From SIG607 sp036307305 (lineage in GTDB: Bacteria > Bacillota > Clostridia > Oscillospirales > Acutalibacteraceae), in NCBI GenBank assembly GCA_036307305.1, contig JAXJXV010000009.1, positions 1 to 50,682 on the forward strand: a stretch of 50,682 nucleotides of DNA, read 5' to 3'. The position numbers were made by a program, and so were the translations under genes. Positions 33,424-42,743 of the stretch are shown one piece after another (the first letter of the stretch is position 1; every line of letters begins with the position of its first letter). Below the pieces are notes generated by a model. That model searched no databases. It had not been told where the DNA came from and saw only the letters and a list, made by a program, of their open reading frames with translations.

Positions 33424-36400
33424 ATGAAAACTATTCTCAAAAGGTCGTTTGCCTTTCTTCTTGCGGCAGTTATGCTGTTAACCGTGATGAGCGTTGGCGT
33501 TTTTGCTATTGCCGAGGAAAGCAACTATATAGAAATTTTTGCAGAAGATATGCACGGAGTGTATAGCGGTGAAACGGGAAAATTTAAGTTTACCCCCGAT
33601 AGTGACAGTAGATATTATTTCTATACCCAAACTATAGACGCGGCTACCTATGGCATAGTTTATAACGAGCAGGGAGAAATAATAGCGCAACAACAGGGCA
33701 GCGACCAGAGTAAGTGCGTTTGTATAGGCGTTGACCTTGTGGGCGGCGAGACCTATTATTTTGAAACAGACTATATTGACAGCGAGGAAACAACTTACTT
33801 TGTTGTGGGTATTACTACCCTTGCAGTCAGTTCAATTTATATTGAGCCTGTTATACTAACCGAAAATACAGGTGGATCTTTTACCTATGACGATATAGGG
33901 GAAATTATAACAGATGAATATTTCCGTTATGATGTTTTAGCTGAAATGAACGTTATAGTAACCATGACCGACGGCGCAACAACAAAAGGCAACGGATGGG
34001 GTTTTAACTATAACGGATGCTATTATGATTTTGAATATTATTACGATGACCAGGACTATTATCATCAGTGGACCAAGGGTAATGAATATACCGTTAAGCT
34101 GTCTTGTATGGGCGCTTACGCCGAAACAAAGGCGCAAATTGTTGAAAGCAATATTGCTGCCATATCGGTTGAACCTATAAGCTTTTACGAGGGTACAAAC
34201 GGATACAAAACAAATCATCATGATAATGGTGAGGCTTATGAGTATTTCTACTATAATTGGCGGAATAAACTCGTAGTAACTGTAACAGACAAAGACGGCA
34301 ACACAGAAAGCTTTGATGATAATCATGAATTAGGTCAAATTTACGAATGTAGTTTCTATGATAAGCAGGACTACTATAATCAATGGGAAGCAGGTAATAC
34401 CTATAATATTGAGGGATATATAGACGGAGTTAAGGTAACCGTTCCCGTAACCATTAAGAAATCTCCCGTTGTCAGCTTTGTTGTGCATTCCGTAACCTTA
34501 ATAGAGGGAATGGACGGATATACTACACAGGACTATGACTATGTATTGGAACAATATAGTGACAACTATTATAAATATGATATAGAAAACAAATCCCTTT
34601 CGTATACGGTGACCTTAACAGACGGAACCACCGAAAGCTTTACCAATAACGGACTCAGCTACGATGGTGAATGGTTTCCTATAGAGGTCACCCATAATCA
34701 GAGCTTTGAAAATCAGTGGACTGCAGGAAATACCTATACTGTTACAGCCGTTATGGGCGGAGTTTCCGCACAGTTTAGCTGTAAGGTAGAGGCGTCTCCC
34801 GTAAAGAATATTGTTTTTAAGCCTGTTTCTATTATAGAAAATACAAACGGTTATTTAAGCAGCCAGTATGATTACGAAACAGGTGAGATAGTAGAATACT
34901 ACAGCTACTATTTCTGGAATAAATTCTCCTATGAGGTTGAATTCGGCGACGGCACAAAGAAGGAATTCACAGGCTCAGGCTTTGAGTACAACGGACAGTA
35001 TTATCATTTAAGCTTTAATGACAATCAGTGGCAAGAACCATGGACGGTAGGCAATACATATAACGTAGAGTTGGACTGCTTCGGCAAACAGTATATTGTG
35101 CCTGTAACTATTACTGAAAATCCCATTGACAGAATTGAAGTAGAACCCTTCGTGTTCACCCAAGAGGACGGATACGAAAGTGAATACTATAATCCCGAAA
35201 CAGACAGCTGGGAAACGGGCTATTATTATCCTTGGAGGGAAAGCTTTTCCTATAAGGTTATCTTTAAGGACGGCAGTGAGACTGTGTCCTACTGGTCCAC
35301 AGAAATTGACGGTGAATACTATTATCCCACAGTTAGCGATTCACAGGATGACACTCCTTATATCAAGGGCAATACGTATATCGAAACCGTAACTCTTATG
35401 GGTGTCACGGGCGAAATAAAGATTACTATAGCCGAGTCCAGTGTTTTTGGAGATTATGAGTATGTTCTTCAGGACGGCAAGGTGTATATAACAAAATATA
35501 ATGGCACAGAAACGGTGCTTAATATTCCCGATACCTTAAACGGCTATCCCGTCGTTTCTATTCTTTCTATAAATAATAAAAACATTAAGGAAATAGGGAT
35601 TCCCGACAGCGTTACCGCCCTTTCTTCAAAGTGGCTTATGTACTCTGACAATCTAGAAAAAATCACCTACGGCGCAGGAATAAAGACCATAGATAACTAT
35701 GATTTGAGGGATTATTGTCCCAAGCTTTTATTCCTCGGCGTTTCGGGAAAGAATCCTTACTTTGCAAGTATCGACGGAATAATCTATGATAAGGCGTTTA
35801 CCACAATGATTGCCATTCCTGCAGCAAAGACCTCTACTCACAGTGTTCCGTCTACCGTTATCGATATAGAAATGTATATCAACTGCGGATACGGCTTCTC
35901 CCTTGACCTTGGAAGCAGTAACACTGGATATATATATGAAGACGGCGTTCTTATGGACGAGGATAAAACGGTTATATATGACTGTGACCCCAATAAAACA
36001 GGTGAATACGTTATACCCGACAGCGTTATGGAAATAGCAACGGGCGCATTCCGTGATTCAAAGCTCAGCAAGGTAACGGTTCATTCGGGTATCACAGCAA
36101 TAGAATATGAAGCCTTCGCTAACTGTAAAAATCTTGCGGAAATCGTACTTCCCGATACCATTGAGTATATCGGATACAGAGCCTTTGCAGAAACTACGGC
36201 TTTAGAGGGCATTGAGCTTCCAAAAGAACTTAAGTTAATAGAAGGCAGAGCATTCAGTTCAAGCGGTATAAAAACCCTTAAGATGAACGATAAGCTAGAA
36301 GAAATTTGGTGGTTGGCATTTGAAAACACTGCTAACCTCAAGGCAGTGGCTTTGCCTGACAGTCTTGTCTATCTTGAAAACTCAGCCTTTAAAAATTCAG

Positions 36401-38421
36401 GTATTGAAAGTGTTACCTTCGGAAAGAAATTAACCTATATCGGCTCAAGCGCGTTTGCCGGAACCTCTCTTAAGAGCGTAACTATCCCTGAGCAGATTGA
36501 ATATATCGGCTACAGAGCATTTGAAAAATGCACTCAGTTAACAGAGGTTATTATTGAAAATGATGAGGTGTATATTGAAGAATACGCCTTTATGAACAGT
36601 CCCATAACCCATCTTACTCTTGAGGAGGGCGTTACGTTAATAGGACAGTATGCTTTTTACGGTAGCGGTCTTACTTCCCTTAAGCTTCCTGAAAGTGTGA
36701 CTAATATTGAGTACAGACTCTTTGAAAACAGCAAGGATTTAGCTCAGATTGATATTTCTGATGACGTTGAGAGTCTTGATGGCTTTGCTTTCCACGGCAC
36801 CAAGTGGTATAATGATATGCCAAACGGTGACGTTTACCTTGAAAACTGCTATTACGGTTATAAGGGTGAAATGGCTGAGAATACCGAAATAGTTATAAAA
36901 GAGGGTACTACTCTTATTGCTAACTATGCTTTTTCAGACGCAAAGGATATGAATCTTAAGAAAATTACACTTCCCGCAAGTCTTACCCATATAGGTCACA
37001 GCGCCTTCTTCAGTAGCCTTAACCTTGAGGAAATCGTTATAGCAGAGGGCAACGAGAACTTCACCTTTGAAGACGACGTACTTTATGACAAGGACGGAAA
37101 CGTAATATGGGCGAAACCTATAAAGATTGTGGAAATAGAAAACTTCGTTACTCAGTTTACTGCAGGTGAGGATTATCACTTTAAAGAGGACGACTGGTAC
37201 GGAATCCTGTTTGAGTGCGCAGGAGACAATATGCAGTACTATGCGCAATATAATGACGTTATAGACAGAATTAAGGCAATAAACTATGACAAGAATAAAT
37301 TGGGTCCGCAGACCGTTACTCTTGATTTAGAGGGCTTTACCTACAGCTATGATGTATTCGTAAGCGCACCTGAGGGTATGCCTACCTGTAAGGAAATCTA
37401 CGTTAAACAGCCTCCTAGAACTACCGAGTACGACCTTAATCAGAGTCTCAGAACCAACGGTATGGTGCTTATGGGCGTTACCTACGAGGACGAAGAGGTG
37501 GAAATAACCGATTATACCGTCAGCGGATACGACGCTTCAAAGGCAGGACAGCAGAACGTAACCGTTTCCTACTATAATCTTGAAGCGCAGTTCAGCGTAA
37601 CGGTAAATCCTGCAAAGGTAACCTTTACCTCTACTACCACAGAGGAAAAGATTGAGGTAAGTGTTCCTGCCGAAAAGATTGAACAGGGCGCTCAGCTCGT
37701 TGTTGAAAAGCAAAACGTAGAAGAGATAATCGAAAATATCACAGAGGAAATTACCGAAGAGATTACAGAGGATAATTCCGTTATTTTCGACATCAGCTTT
37801 GAAAAGGAAAGTGAAACCGTACAGCCAAGCTCTAACGTAACCGTTTCTATTCCAGTACCACAGCATATTGACGGAAATCGTTGTAAGGTATTCCATATCG
37901 GTGAGAGTGGATATGAGGAATTAGAGGCAGTTTACCGCGACGGCTTTATGATATTTGAAACTACGCACTTCAGCTACTACGGAATCGTAGAGGCTAAGGG
38001 CTCACTGCTTAGCGGTAACGTAATAAGCTTTGCAGACGCGACTGCTCCCGTTAAGCTTTCCCTTTATAAAGACGAAAACCTTGTGGAAGTAATTACTACA
38101 ACCGACGGCACGTATGCCTTTGAGAATATTATTGAGGGCGCTTACGTAATCAAGGCTGAAAAGGCTTCCCATATAAGCGAAACATTCACGTTGACTGTGG
38201 GTAAACAGGATACAGTAAGTAATCTTAAGATGTGGCTTATAGGCGACGTTGACTGTGACGATAAGGTGACTACTGCCGATATGAGTATATTCAAGCTTTG
38301 TATGGCAGGTATAGCTAACGACATTAAGAGTGAAGCGGCAGACATTGATAAAAACGGAATAGTTACTACCAGTGACCTGGCAACCCTTAAATTGTTCCTT
38401 GCAGGTGCAATCAAACTGTAA
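33424..38421 (+). CDS. 1665-residue BspA-type leucine-rich-repeat surface protein with C-terminal dockerin
   Basis: Ribosome site AAAAGGAGA precedes the ATG. Signal peptide 1-29 (ends VGVFAIA). Five tandem beta domains of about 105 residues begin near 136, 245, 350, 460 and 569 (repeat core W-x-x-GNTY-x-V). A run of LRR_5/BspA repeats covers about 676-1226 (motif AF-x-x-C/S-x-x-L-x-x-[IV]-x-[IV]P). Near 1322-1395 lies an Ig-like domain and near 1525-1595 a carboxypeptidase-regulatory-like beta domain. The last 60 residues are a dockerin: GDVDCDDKVTTADMSIFKL and DIDKNGIVTTSDLATLKL are two calcium-binding repeats. I infer display or docking on a cohesin scaffold, mediating adhesion or complex assembly. 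There is no catalytic domain. A terminator follows. Confidence 0.88.
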   Translation: MKTILKRSFAFLLAAVMLLTVMSVGVFAIAEESNYIEIFAEDMHGVYSGETGKFKFTPDSDSRYYFYTQTIDAATYGIVYNEQGEIIAQQQGSDQSKCVCIGVDLVGGETYYFETDYIDSEETTYFVVGITTLAVSSIYIEPVILTENTGGSFTYDDIGEIITDEYFRYDVLAEMNVIVTMTDGATTKGNGWGFNYNGCYYDFEYYYDDQDYYHQWTKGNEYTVKLSCMGAYAETKAQIVESNIAAISVEPISFYEGTNGYKTNHHDNGEAYEYFYYNWRNKLVVTVTDKDGNTESFDDNHELGQIYECSFYDKQDYYNQWEAGNTYNIEGYIDGVKVTVPVTIKKSPVVSFVVHSVTLIEGMDGYTTQDYDYVLEQYSDNYYKYDIENKSLSYTVTLTDGTTESFTNNGLSYDGEWFPIEVTHNQSFENQWTAGNTYTVTAVMGGVSAQFSCKVEASPVKNIVFKPVSIIENTNGYLSSQYDYETGEIVEYYSYYFWNKFSYEVEFGDGTKKEFTGSGFEYNGQYYHLSFNDNQWQEPWTVGNTYNVELDCFGKQYIVPVTITENPIDRIEVEPFVFTQEDGYESEYYNPETDSWETGYYYPWRESFSYKVIFKDGSETVSYWSTEIDGEYYYPTVSDSQDDTPYIKGNTYIETVTLMGVTGEIKITIAESSVFGDYEYVLQDGKVYITKYNGTETVLNIPDTLNGYPVVSILSINNKNIKEIGIPDSVTALSSKWLMYSDNLEKITYGAGIKTIDNYDLRDYCPKLLFLGVSGKNPYFASIDGIIYDKAFTTMIAIPAAKTSTHSVPSTVIDIEMYINCGYGFSLDLGSSNTGYIYEDGVLMDEDKTVIYDCDPNKTGEYVIPDSVMEIATGAFRDSKLSKVTVHSGITAIEYEAFANCKNLAEIVLPDTIEYIGYRAFAETTALEGIELPKELKLIEGRAFSSSGIKTLKMNDKLEEIWWLAFENTANLKAVALPDSLVYLENSAFKNSGIESVTFGKKLTYIGSSAFAGTSLKSVTIPEQIEYIGYRAFEKCTQLTEVIIENDEVYIEEYAFMNSPITHLTLEEGVTLIGQYAFYGSGLTSLKLPESVTNIEYRLFENSKDLAQIDISDDVESLDGFAFHGTKWYNDMPNGDVYLENCYYGYKGEMAENTEIVIKEGTTLIANYAFSDAKDMNLKKITLPASLTHIGHSAFFSSLNLEEIVIAEGNENFTFEDDVLYDKDGNVIWAKPIKIVEIENFVTQFTAGEDYHFKEDDWYGILFECAGDNMQYYAQYNDVIDRIKAINYDKNKLGPQTVTLDLEGFTYSYDVFVSAPEGMPTCKEIYVKQPPRTTEYDLNQSLRTNGMVLMGVTYEDEEVEITDYTVSGYDASKAGQQNVTVSYYNLEAQFSVTVNPAKVTFTSTTTEEKIEVSVPAEKIEQGAQLVVEKQNVEEIIENITEEITEEITEDNSVIFDISFEKESETVQPSSNVTVSIPVPQHIDGNRCKVFHIGESGYEELEAVYRDGFMIFETTHFSYYGIVEAKGSLLSGNVISFADATAPVKLSLYKDENLVEVITTTDGTYAFENIIEGAYVIKAEKASHISETFTLTVGKQDTVSNLKMWLIGDVDCDDKVTTADMSIFKLCMAGIANDIKSEAADIDKNGIVTTSDLATLKLFLAGAIKL

Positions 38422-38422
38422 T

Positions 38423-38454
38423 AAAAAACCGCTATCGAGAGATAGCGGTTTTTT
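38423..38454 (+). terminator. terminator after the BspA/dockerin gene
   Basis: AAAAAACCGCTATC, loop GAGA, GATAGCGGTTTTTT. Confidence 0.92.
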
Positions 38455-38491
38455 ATAGCAAAAGGTAAGTGTTCTAAAGTGGATAAGTTAC

Positions 38492-38523
38492 AAAAAAATC
38501 GGTTCGTAAGAACCGATTTTTTG
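38492..38523 (-). terminator. terminator after gdhA
   Basis: AAAATCGGTTC, loop GTAA, GAACCGATTTT, flanked by A and T runs so it can work on both strands; gdhA ends 11 bases away on the minus strand. Confidence 0.88.
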
Positions 38524-38533
38524 TTTTATGTAA

Positions 38534-39880
38534 TTAGCAGCAGCCCTGCCACTTCATTGCTTCAGCAACCTTTAAGAAACCTGCAATGTTAGCGCCTGCG
38601 CAAAGGTCGCCGTCAAGACCGTATTCCTTAGCTGCATCGTATGAGCTTTTGTAAATGTTGGTCATAATCTGCTTAAGCTTAGCATCTACCTCTTCAGCCG
38701 TCCAACTGTAACGCATTGAGTTTTGGCTCATTTCAAGACCTGAAACAGCAACGCCACCTGCGTTAACAGCCTTGGAAGGAGCGATAACTACGCCGTTTGC
38801 CTTAAGGTATTCAAATGCTTCCTCGGTGGTAGGCATATTAGCAACTTCCATATAATACTTAACGCCGTTAGCAACTATGTTCTTAGCATCGTCGATACCA
38901 ACTTCGTTCTGGGTAGCGCAAGGCATAACAACGTCAGCCTTAACCTCCCAAGGACGTTTACCTGCATAGAAGGGAACACCGAACTTGTCAGCGTAATCCT
39001 GTACCTTATCACGACAGGAAGCGCGCATTTCAAGCATAAAGTTGATTTTTTCTTCGGTATTGATACCGTCTTCGTCGTAAACGTAACCGTCGGGACCTGA
39101 AATGGTAACTACCTTACCGCCAAGCTCAGTAATCTTCTTAACGGTACCCCAGGCAACGTTACCGAAGCCTGAAACAGCAAAGGTCTTGCCCTTGATATCC
39201 TCGCCGAAGGACTTAAGAACCTCAGCAGTATAGTAAACAGCGCCAAAGCCTGTAGCTTCAGGACGGATAAGAGAACCGCCCGAGGGAACTGCCTTACCTG
39301 TAAGTACGCCTGTGAATTCGTTGCGGATTCTCTTGTACTGACCGAAGAGATAGCCAACCTCACGTGCGCCGACACCGATATCACCTGCAGGAACGTCGGT
39401 ATCAGGACCGATGTGTCTGTAAAGCTCGGTCATAAAGCTCTGGCAGAAGCGCATAACCTCAGCGTCGCTCTTTCCTCTTGGGTCGAAGTCAGCGCCGCCC
39501 TTACCGCCGCCCATAGGAAGACTGGTAAGACTGTTTTTGAAGGTCTGCTCAAAGCCGAGGAACTTAATGATAGAAGCGTTTACGGAAGGATGGAAGCGAA
39601 GACCGCCCTTGTAGGGTCCGATTGCAGAGTTGAACTGTACGCGGAAGCCTCTGTTTACCTGTACCTTGCCGTTATCATCCATCCACGGAACGCGGAAAAC
39701 AACCTGACGCTCAGGCTCAACCATACGCTCGATAACACCTGATTCGATGAAATCGGGACGCTGTTCAACAACGGGTTCAAGACTTGCAAGAACCTCGGTA
39801 ACAGCCTGAATAAACTCAGGTTCGCCTGCATTACGCTTTTTGACATTTTCAAGTACGGAAATTAAATACTCGTTTTTCAT
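38534..39880 (-). CDS. gdhA: NADP-type glutamate dehydrogenase
   Basis: 448 residues from the ATG at 39880, which follows AAGGTG; an upstream GTG lies inside that ribosome site. The hexameric enzyme aminates 2-oxoglutarate to glutamate. RGFRVQFNSAIGPYKGGLRFHPSVN, GGGKGGADFDPRGKSDAE with the catalytic Lys and Asp, PAGDIGVGAREVGYLFGQYKR and the Rossmann stretch FAVSGFGNVAWGT are intact. Its size and clostridial context point to the biosynthetic NADP form. Monocistronic with a consensus promoter and its own terminator. Confidence 0.96.
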   Translation of the reverse strand: MKNEYLISVLENVKKRNAGEPEFIQAVTEVLASLEPVVEQRPDFIESGVIERMVEPERQVVFRVPWMDDNGKVQVNRGFRVQFNSAIGPYKGGLRFHPSVNASIIKFLGFEQTFKNSLTSLPMGGGKGGADFDPRGKSDAEVMRFCQSFMTELYRHIGPDTDVPAGDIGVGAREVGYLFGQYKRIRNEFTGVLTGKAVPSGGSLIRPEATGFGAVYYTAEVLKSFGEDIKGKTFAVSGFGNVAWGTVKKITELGGKVVTISGPDGYVYDEDGINTEEKINFMLEMRASCRDKVQDYADKFGVPFYAGKRPWEVKADVVMPCATQNEVGIDDAKNIVANGVKYYMEVANMPTTEEAFEYLKANGVVIAPSKAVNAGGVAVSGLEMSQNSMRYSWTAEEVDAKLKQIMTNIYKSSYDAAKEYGLDGDLCAGANIAGFLKVAEAMKWQGCC

Positions 39881-39912
39881 CAATATCACACCTTTTTAAA
39901 AATTTATTTTAT

Positions 39913-39941
39913 ATTATATTTTACTGACTATAACTTGTCAA
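39913..39941 (-). promoter_or_regulatory. promoter for gdhA
   Basis: On the minus strand TTGACA (39941-39936), a 17-base spacer and TATAAT (39918-39913): full consensus, between the thrS stop and gdhA. No clear thrS terminator is seen, so thrS read-through may add to gdhA expression. Confidence 0.82.
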
Positions 39942-39963
39942 TATTTTAGGTTTAAAAATTTTC

Positions 39964-41730
39964 TTATTTGCGATTTTTTATATCGTTTAAAAGATTGCTT
40001 ATAAAATCTTCCTTGCTCATTTCGGTTGTTTCAAGGGTATCGCGGTTTCTTACCGATACGGTACCGCTTTCGGCTTCCTTAGCGCCGAGAATAAGCATAT
40101 AGGGAACGCGGTCAACAGCCTGAGCTTCTCTTATTTTATAGCCGATTTTTTCGTTTCTGTCATCAAGCTGACAGCGAATACCCGCTTCTCTTAAAGCCTC
40201 GTAAACAGAGGAAGCGTATTCTATAGTTTTTTCGGATACGGGAAGCACCTTAACCTGAACGGGAGAAAGCCAAGCGGGGAATTTACCTGCAAAATGCTCG
40301 GTAATAATACCAATAAAGCGTTCAATAGAGCCGAAGCATACGCGGTGAATCATAATAGGACGTTGCTTTTCGCCGTTTTCGTCGGTATATTCAAGCTGGA
40401 AGTTTATAGGCATCTGGAAGTCAAGCTGAATTGTACCGCACTGCCAGGTTCTTCCAAGGCTGTCTTCAAGATGGAAGTCGATTTTCGGACCATAGAAAGC
40501 ACCGTCACCCTCGTTAATGGTGTAGGGAAGACCTAATTTTTCAAGCGCACCCTTAAGACCGTCGGTTGCTGCCTCCCAATCCTCGTCGCTTCCCATACTG
40601 TCCTCAGGACGAGTGGAAAGCTCAATGAAATACTTAAATCCGAATTTCTCATACACCTCGTTGATAAGATGAACAACGTTCATAATTTCATCGGTAATCT
40701 GGTCCTTGGTCATAAAGATATGAGCGTCGTCCTGAGTAAAGCAACGAACTCTGAAAAGACCGTGAAGCGCACCCTTTAATTCGTGACGGTGAACAAGACC
40801 AAGCTCTCCCACGCGCAGAGGTAAATCTCTGTAGGAATGAAGCTGACTCTTATAAACCATAACACCGCCTGGGCAGTTCATAGGCTTAATGCAGTAGGTT
40901 TCCTCGTCGATGGTGGTGGAGTACATATTGTCTTTATAGTGATCCCAGTGACCACTCGTTTCCCAAAGACGTCTGTTCATAATAAGAGGCGTGGAAACCT
41001 CAACGTAATTTTCTCTGTAGTGGATATCTCTCCAGTAATCAATAAGAGCGTTTTTGAGAGCCATACCGTTAGGCAGGAAGAACGGGAAGCCCGGTCCCTC
41101 GTCGCTCATCATAAAAAGGTTCATTTCCTTACCGATTTTACGGTGGTCGCGGCGTTCTGCCTCTTCAAGTAAAAGCAGATAATCGTCAAGCTCCTGCTGA
41201 GAGGGGAAAGCGATACCGTAAATACGGGTAAGCATCTTGTTGTTTTTGTCGTTCTTCCAGTAAGCGCCGCTTGTTTTGGTAAGCTTAAAGGCTTTAAGAG
41301 CCTTAGTATAGGTGATATGAGGGCCAACGCACATATCAATATACTCGCCCTGCTGATAGAAGCTGATTACGGCGTCCTCGTCTAAGTCGCCGATATGCTC
41401 TACCTTGTAGCTTTCCTTTCTTTCTTCCATTAAAGCAATAGCTTCTTTTCTGTCAAGAACAAAGGGCTTGATAGGAAGATTTTCTTTTACGATTTTCTTC
41501 ATTTCTGCTTCGATTTTTGCAAGGTCCTCTTCGCTTATGGTCTGGTCGCCCAAATCTACGTCGTAGTAGAAGCCTTTATCGGTTGCAGGTCCGTAGGCAA
41601 AATCAGCCTGTGGGAACAATCGCTTTATAGCCTGAGCCATAATATGCGCTGCTGAATGGCGAAGTATGTGAAGCTGTTCTTCTTTTTCTTCAACTTCCTT
41701 AACAACGCCGTCACTAAAAATAGCTTTCAT
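39964..41730 (-). CDS. thrS: threonyl-tRNA synthetase, short form
   Basis: 588 residues from the ATG at 41730, preceded by AAAGGAG; the longer reading runs through the T-box terminator and is rejected. It charges tRNA-Thr. LRHSAAHIMAQAI begins the editing domain. CIKPMNCPGGVMVYKS, RVRCFTQDDAHIF and GAFYGPKIDFHLEDS are the class II core, and the C-terminal anticodon domain holds VKVLPVS. The N-terminal TGS domain of long ThrRS (about 640 residues) is absent; only about 25 residues precede the editing motif. Expression is controlled by the T-box just upstream. Confidence 0.96.
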   Translation of the reverse strand: MKAIFSDGVVKEVEEKEEQLHILRHSAAHIMAQAIKRLFPQADFAYGPATDKGFYYDVDLGDQTISEEDLAKIEAEMKKIVKENLPIKPFVLDRKEAIALMEERKESYKVEHIGDLDEDAVISFYQQGEYIDMCVGPHITYTKALKAFKLTKTSGAYWKNDKNNKMLTRIYGIAFPSQQELDDYLLLLEEAERRDHRKIGKEMNLFMMSDEGPGFPFFLPNGMALKNALIDYWRDIHYRENYVEVSTPLIMNRRLWETSGHWDHYKDNMYSTTIDEETYCIKPMNCPGGVMVYKSQLHSYRDLPLRVGELGLVHRHELKGALHGLFRVRCFTQDDAHIFMTKDQITDEIMNVVHLINEVYEKFGFKYFIELSTRPEDSMGSDEDWEAATDGLKGALEKLGLPYTINEGDGAFYGPKIDFHLEDSLGRTWQCGTIQLDFQMPINFQLEYTDENGEKQRPIMIHRVCFGSIERFIGIITEHFAGKFPAWLSPVQVKVLPVSEKTIEYASSVYEALREAGIRCQLDDRNEKIGYKIREAQAVDRVPYMLILGAKEAESGTVSVRNRDTLETTEMSKEDFISNLLNDIKNRK

Positions 41731-41754
41731 TATAATTTCTCCTTTAGAGTTTTT

Positions 41755-41975
41755 TAAAAATAAAACCCTTAATACCCAAACGGGCATTAAGGGTGCATTG
41801 CACGGTTCCACCTTAAAGTTTAACTCATTGTTTCTTAACGCGAAAAAACGGTATTGCTTGTTACTGCAACACGGCTCGGGAGTGGTCTTCGCTTAAATTT
41901 GATGAAAGCGCTCTCACCAATACGCTCTTCTCTTTGCATTTCCTTTAAGCTACTCTTTCCGTCGAAGCCTTTACT
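41755..41975 (-). ncRNA. T-box riboswitch of thrS
   Basis: The minus-strand leader carries the T-box sequence GGTGGAACCGTGCAA (plus positions 41798-41812), followed by a terminator stem (41764-41794, loop near AAAC) and a T-run. Upstream are GGTGAGAGCG and a specifier loop GAAG-ACC-A, with ACC (Thr) at 41884-41886. Uncharged tRNA-Thr should favour the antiterminator and let thrS be read. Confidence 0.9.
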
Positions 41976-41981
41976 CATATA

Positions 41982-42010
41982 ATATTATCACTATATTAAC
42001 TGTTTGTCAA
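41982..42010 (-). promoter_or_regulatory. promoter for the thrS leader
   Basis: On the minus strand TTGACA (42010-42005), a 17-base spacer and TAATAT (41987-41982), directly before the T-box. Its -35 box lies just before the rpiB stop codon region. Confidence 0.78.
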
Positions 42011-42454
42011 TCAGTTTATTTCTTCAATAGCGGTAATTTTATTAACTCTGTTTGAATGTCTGCCACCCTCAAACTCGGTATCGACAAAAAGGTCAACAAG
42101 CTCAAGCGCCGTACCAACGCCAACAACCCTGCCGCCAAGACACAAAATATTGGAGTCGTTGTGGAGTCGGGTGTATTTAGCGGAAAAATGCTCACTTACA
42201 GCGGCGGCGCGGATACCCTTCACCTTATTGGCGGCAAGAGACATACCGATTCCCGTTCCGCAAACCAGAATACCTCGCTCACATTCCTTATTTTTAATGG
42301 CGGTAGCCACCTTTACGGCAATGTCGGGATAGTCCACAGATACCTGCTCGTAAATGCCGAAATCAGTAACGGTAAAGCCTCTTTCTTCAAGATGAGCCTT
42401 AATAGCGTTTTTGTGTTCAAGACCGCCGTGGTCACAGCCGATAGCAATTTTCAT
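42011..42454 (-). CDS. rpiB: ribose-5-phosphate isomerase B
   Basis: 147 residues, family length. It interconverts ribose-5- and ribulose-5-phosphate. IAIGCDHGGLEHKNAI holds the Asp-His pair, ERGILVCGTGIGMSLAANK holds the catalytic Cys and the phosphate loop, and RLHNDSNILCLGGR is the C-terminal signature. AAGGAG, the ribosome site, lies directly next to the right-hand TA of the inverted-repeat element at 42468-42743 and is intact. It was probably once directly coupled to tsaB. Confidence 0.95.
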   Translation of the reverse strand: MKIAIGCDHGGLEHKNAIKAHLEERGFTVTDFGIYEQVSVDYPDIAVKVATAIKNKECERGILVCGTGIGMSLAANKVKGIRAAAVSEHFSAKYTRLHNDSNILCLGGRVVGVGTALELVDLFVDTEFEGGRHSNRVNKITAIEEIN

Positions 42455-42467
42455 TTTTATTTCTCCT

Positions 42468-42743
42468 TAAGCAAACGCGAATAATCCGAACCTGATTTTA
42501 AAGGCTCAATTTTCGTCTTTGCATTGTTAAAATACTCGTTAATCCGTCAGGATTAACTGCGTTTTGTGCCTCGCACAGCCAAAAATTCAACTCCTTAAAA
42601 TTCTGCGACCTAAAACGGGCAGAATTTCGAGTGATTTTTGGTGCGGAAGAATCCGTCAGGCTAACGCCTACGGGTGATGACAAACCGAAAAGTGCCGAAA
42701 GAATGCCGTTTTAGGCAGGTTCGGATTATTCGTGTTTGCTTAT
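42468..42743. mobile_element. 272-bp inverted-repeat element (MITE-like) flanked by TA
   Basis: Left end AGCAAACGCGAATAATCCGA (from 42470) matches the right end, read on the other strand, AGCAAACACGAATAATCCGA (to 42741), with one mismatch in 25. Both ends are flanked by TA (42468-42469 and 42742-42743), the target pattern of IS630/Tc1-mariner elements. Inside, CCAAAAATTC...AATTCTG (42580-42605) and CAGAATTTC...ATTTTTGG (42620-42641) form a second inverted pair. There is no transposase ORF. It is therefore a non-autonomous element. Confidence 0.82.

Noticed and set aside
42661..42735. The last 25 residues of TsaB as a functional extension
   Set aside because: They are encoded by the inverted-repeat element, past the conserved end of the family.
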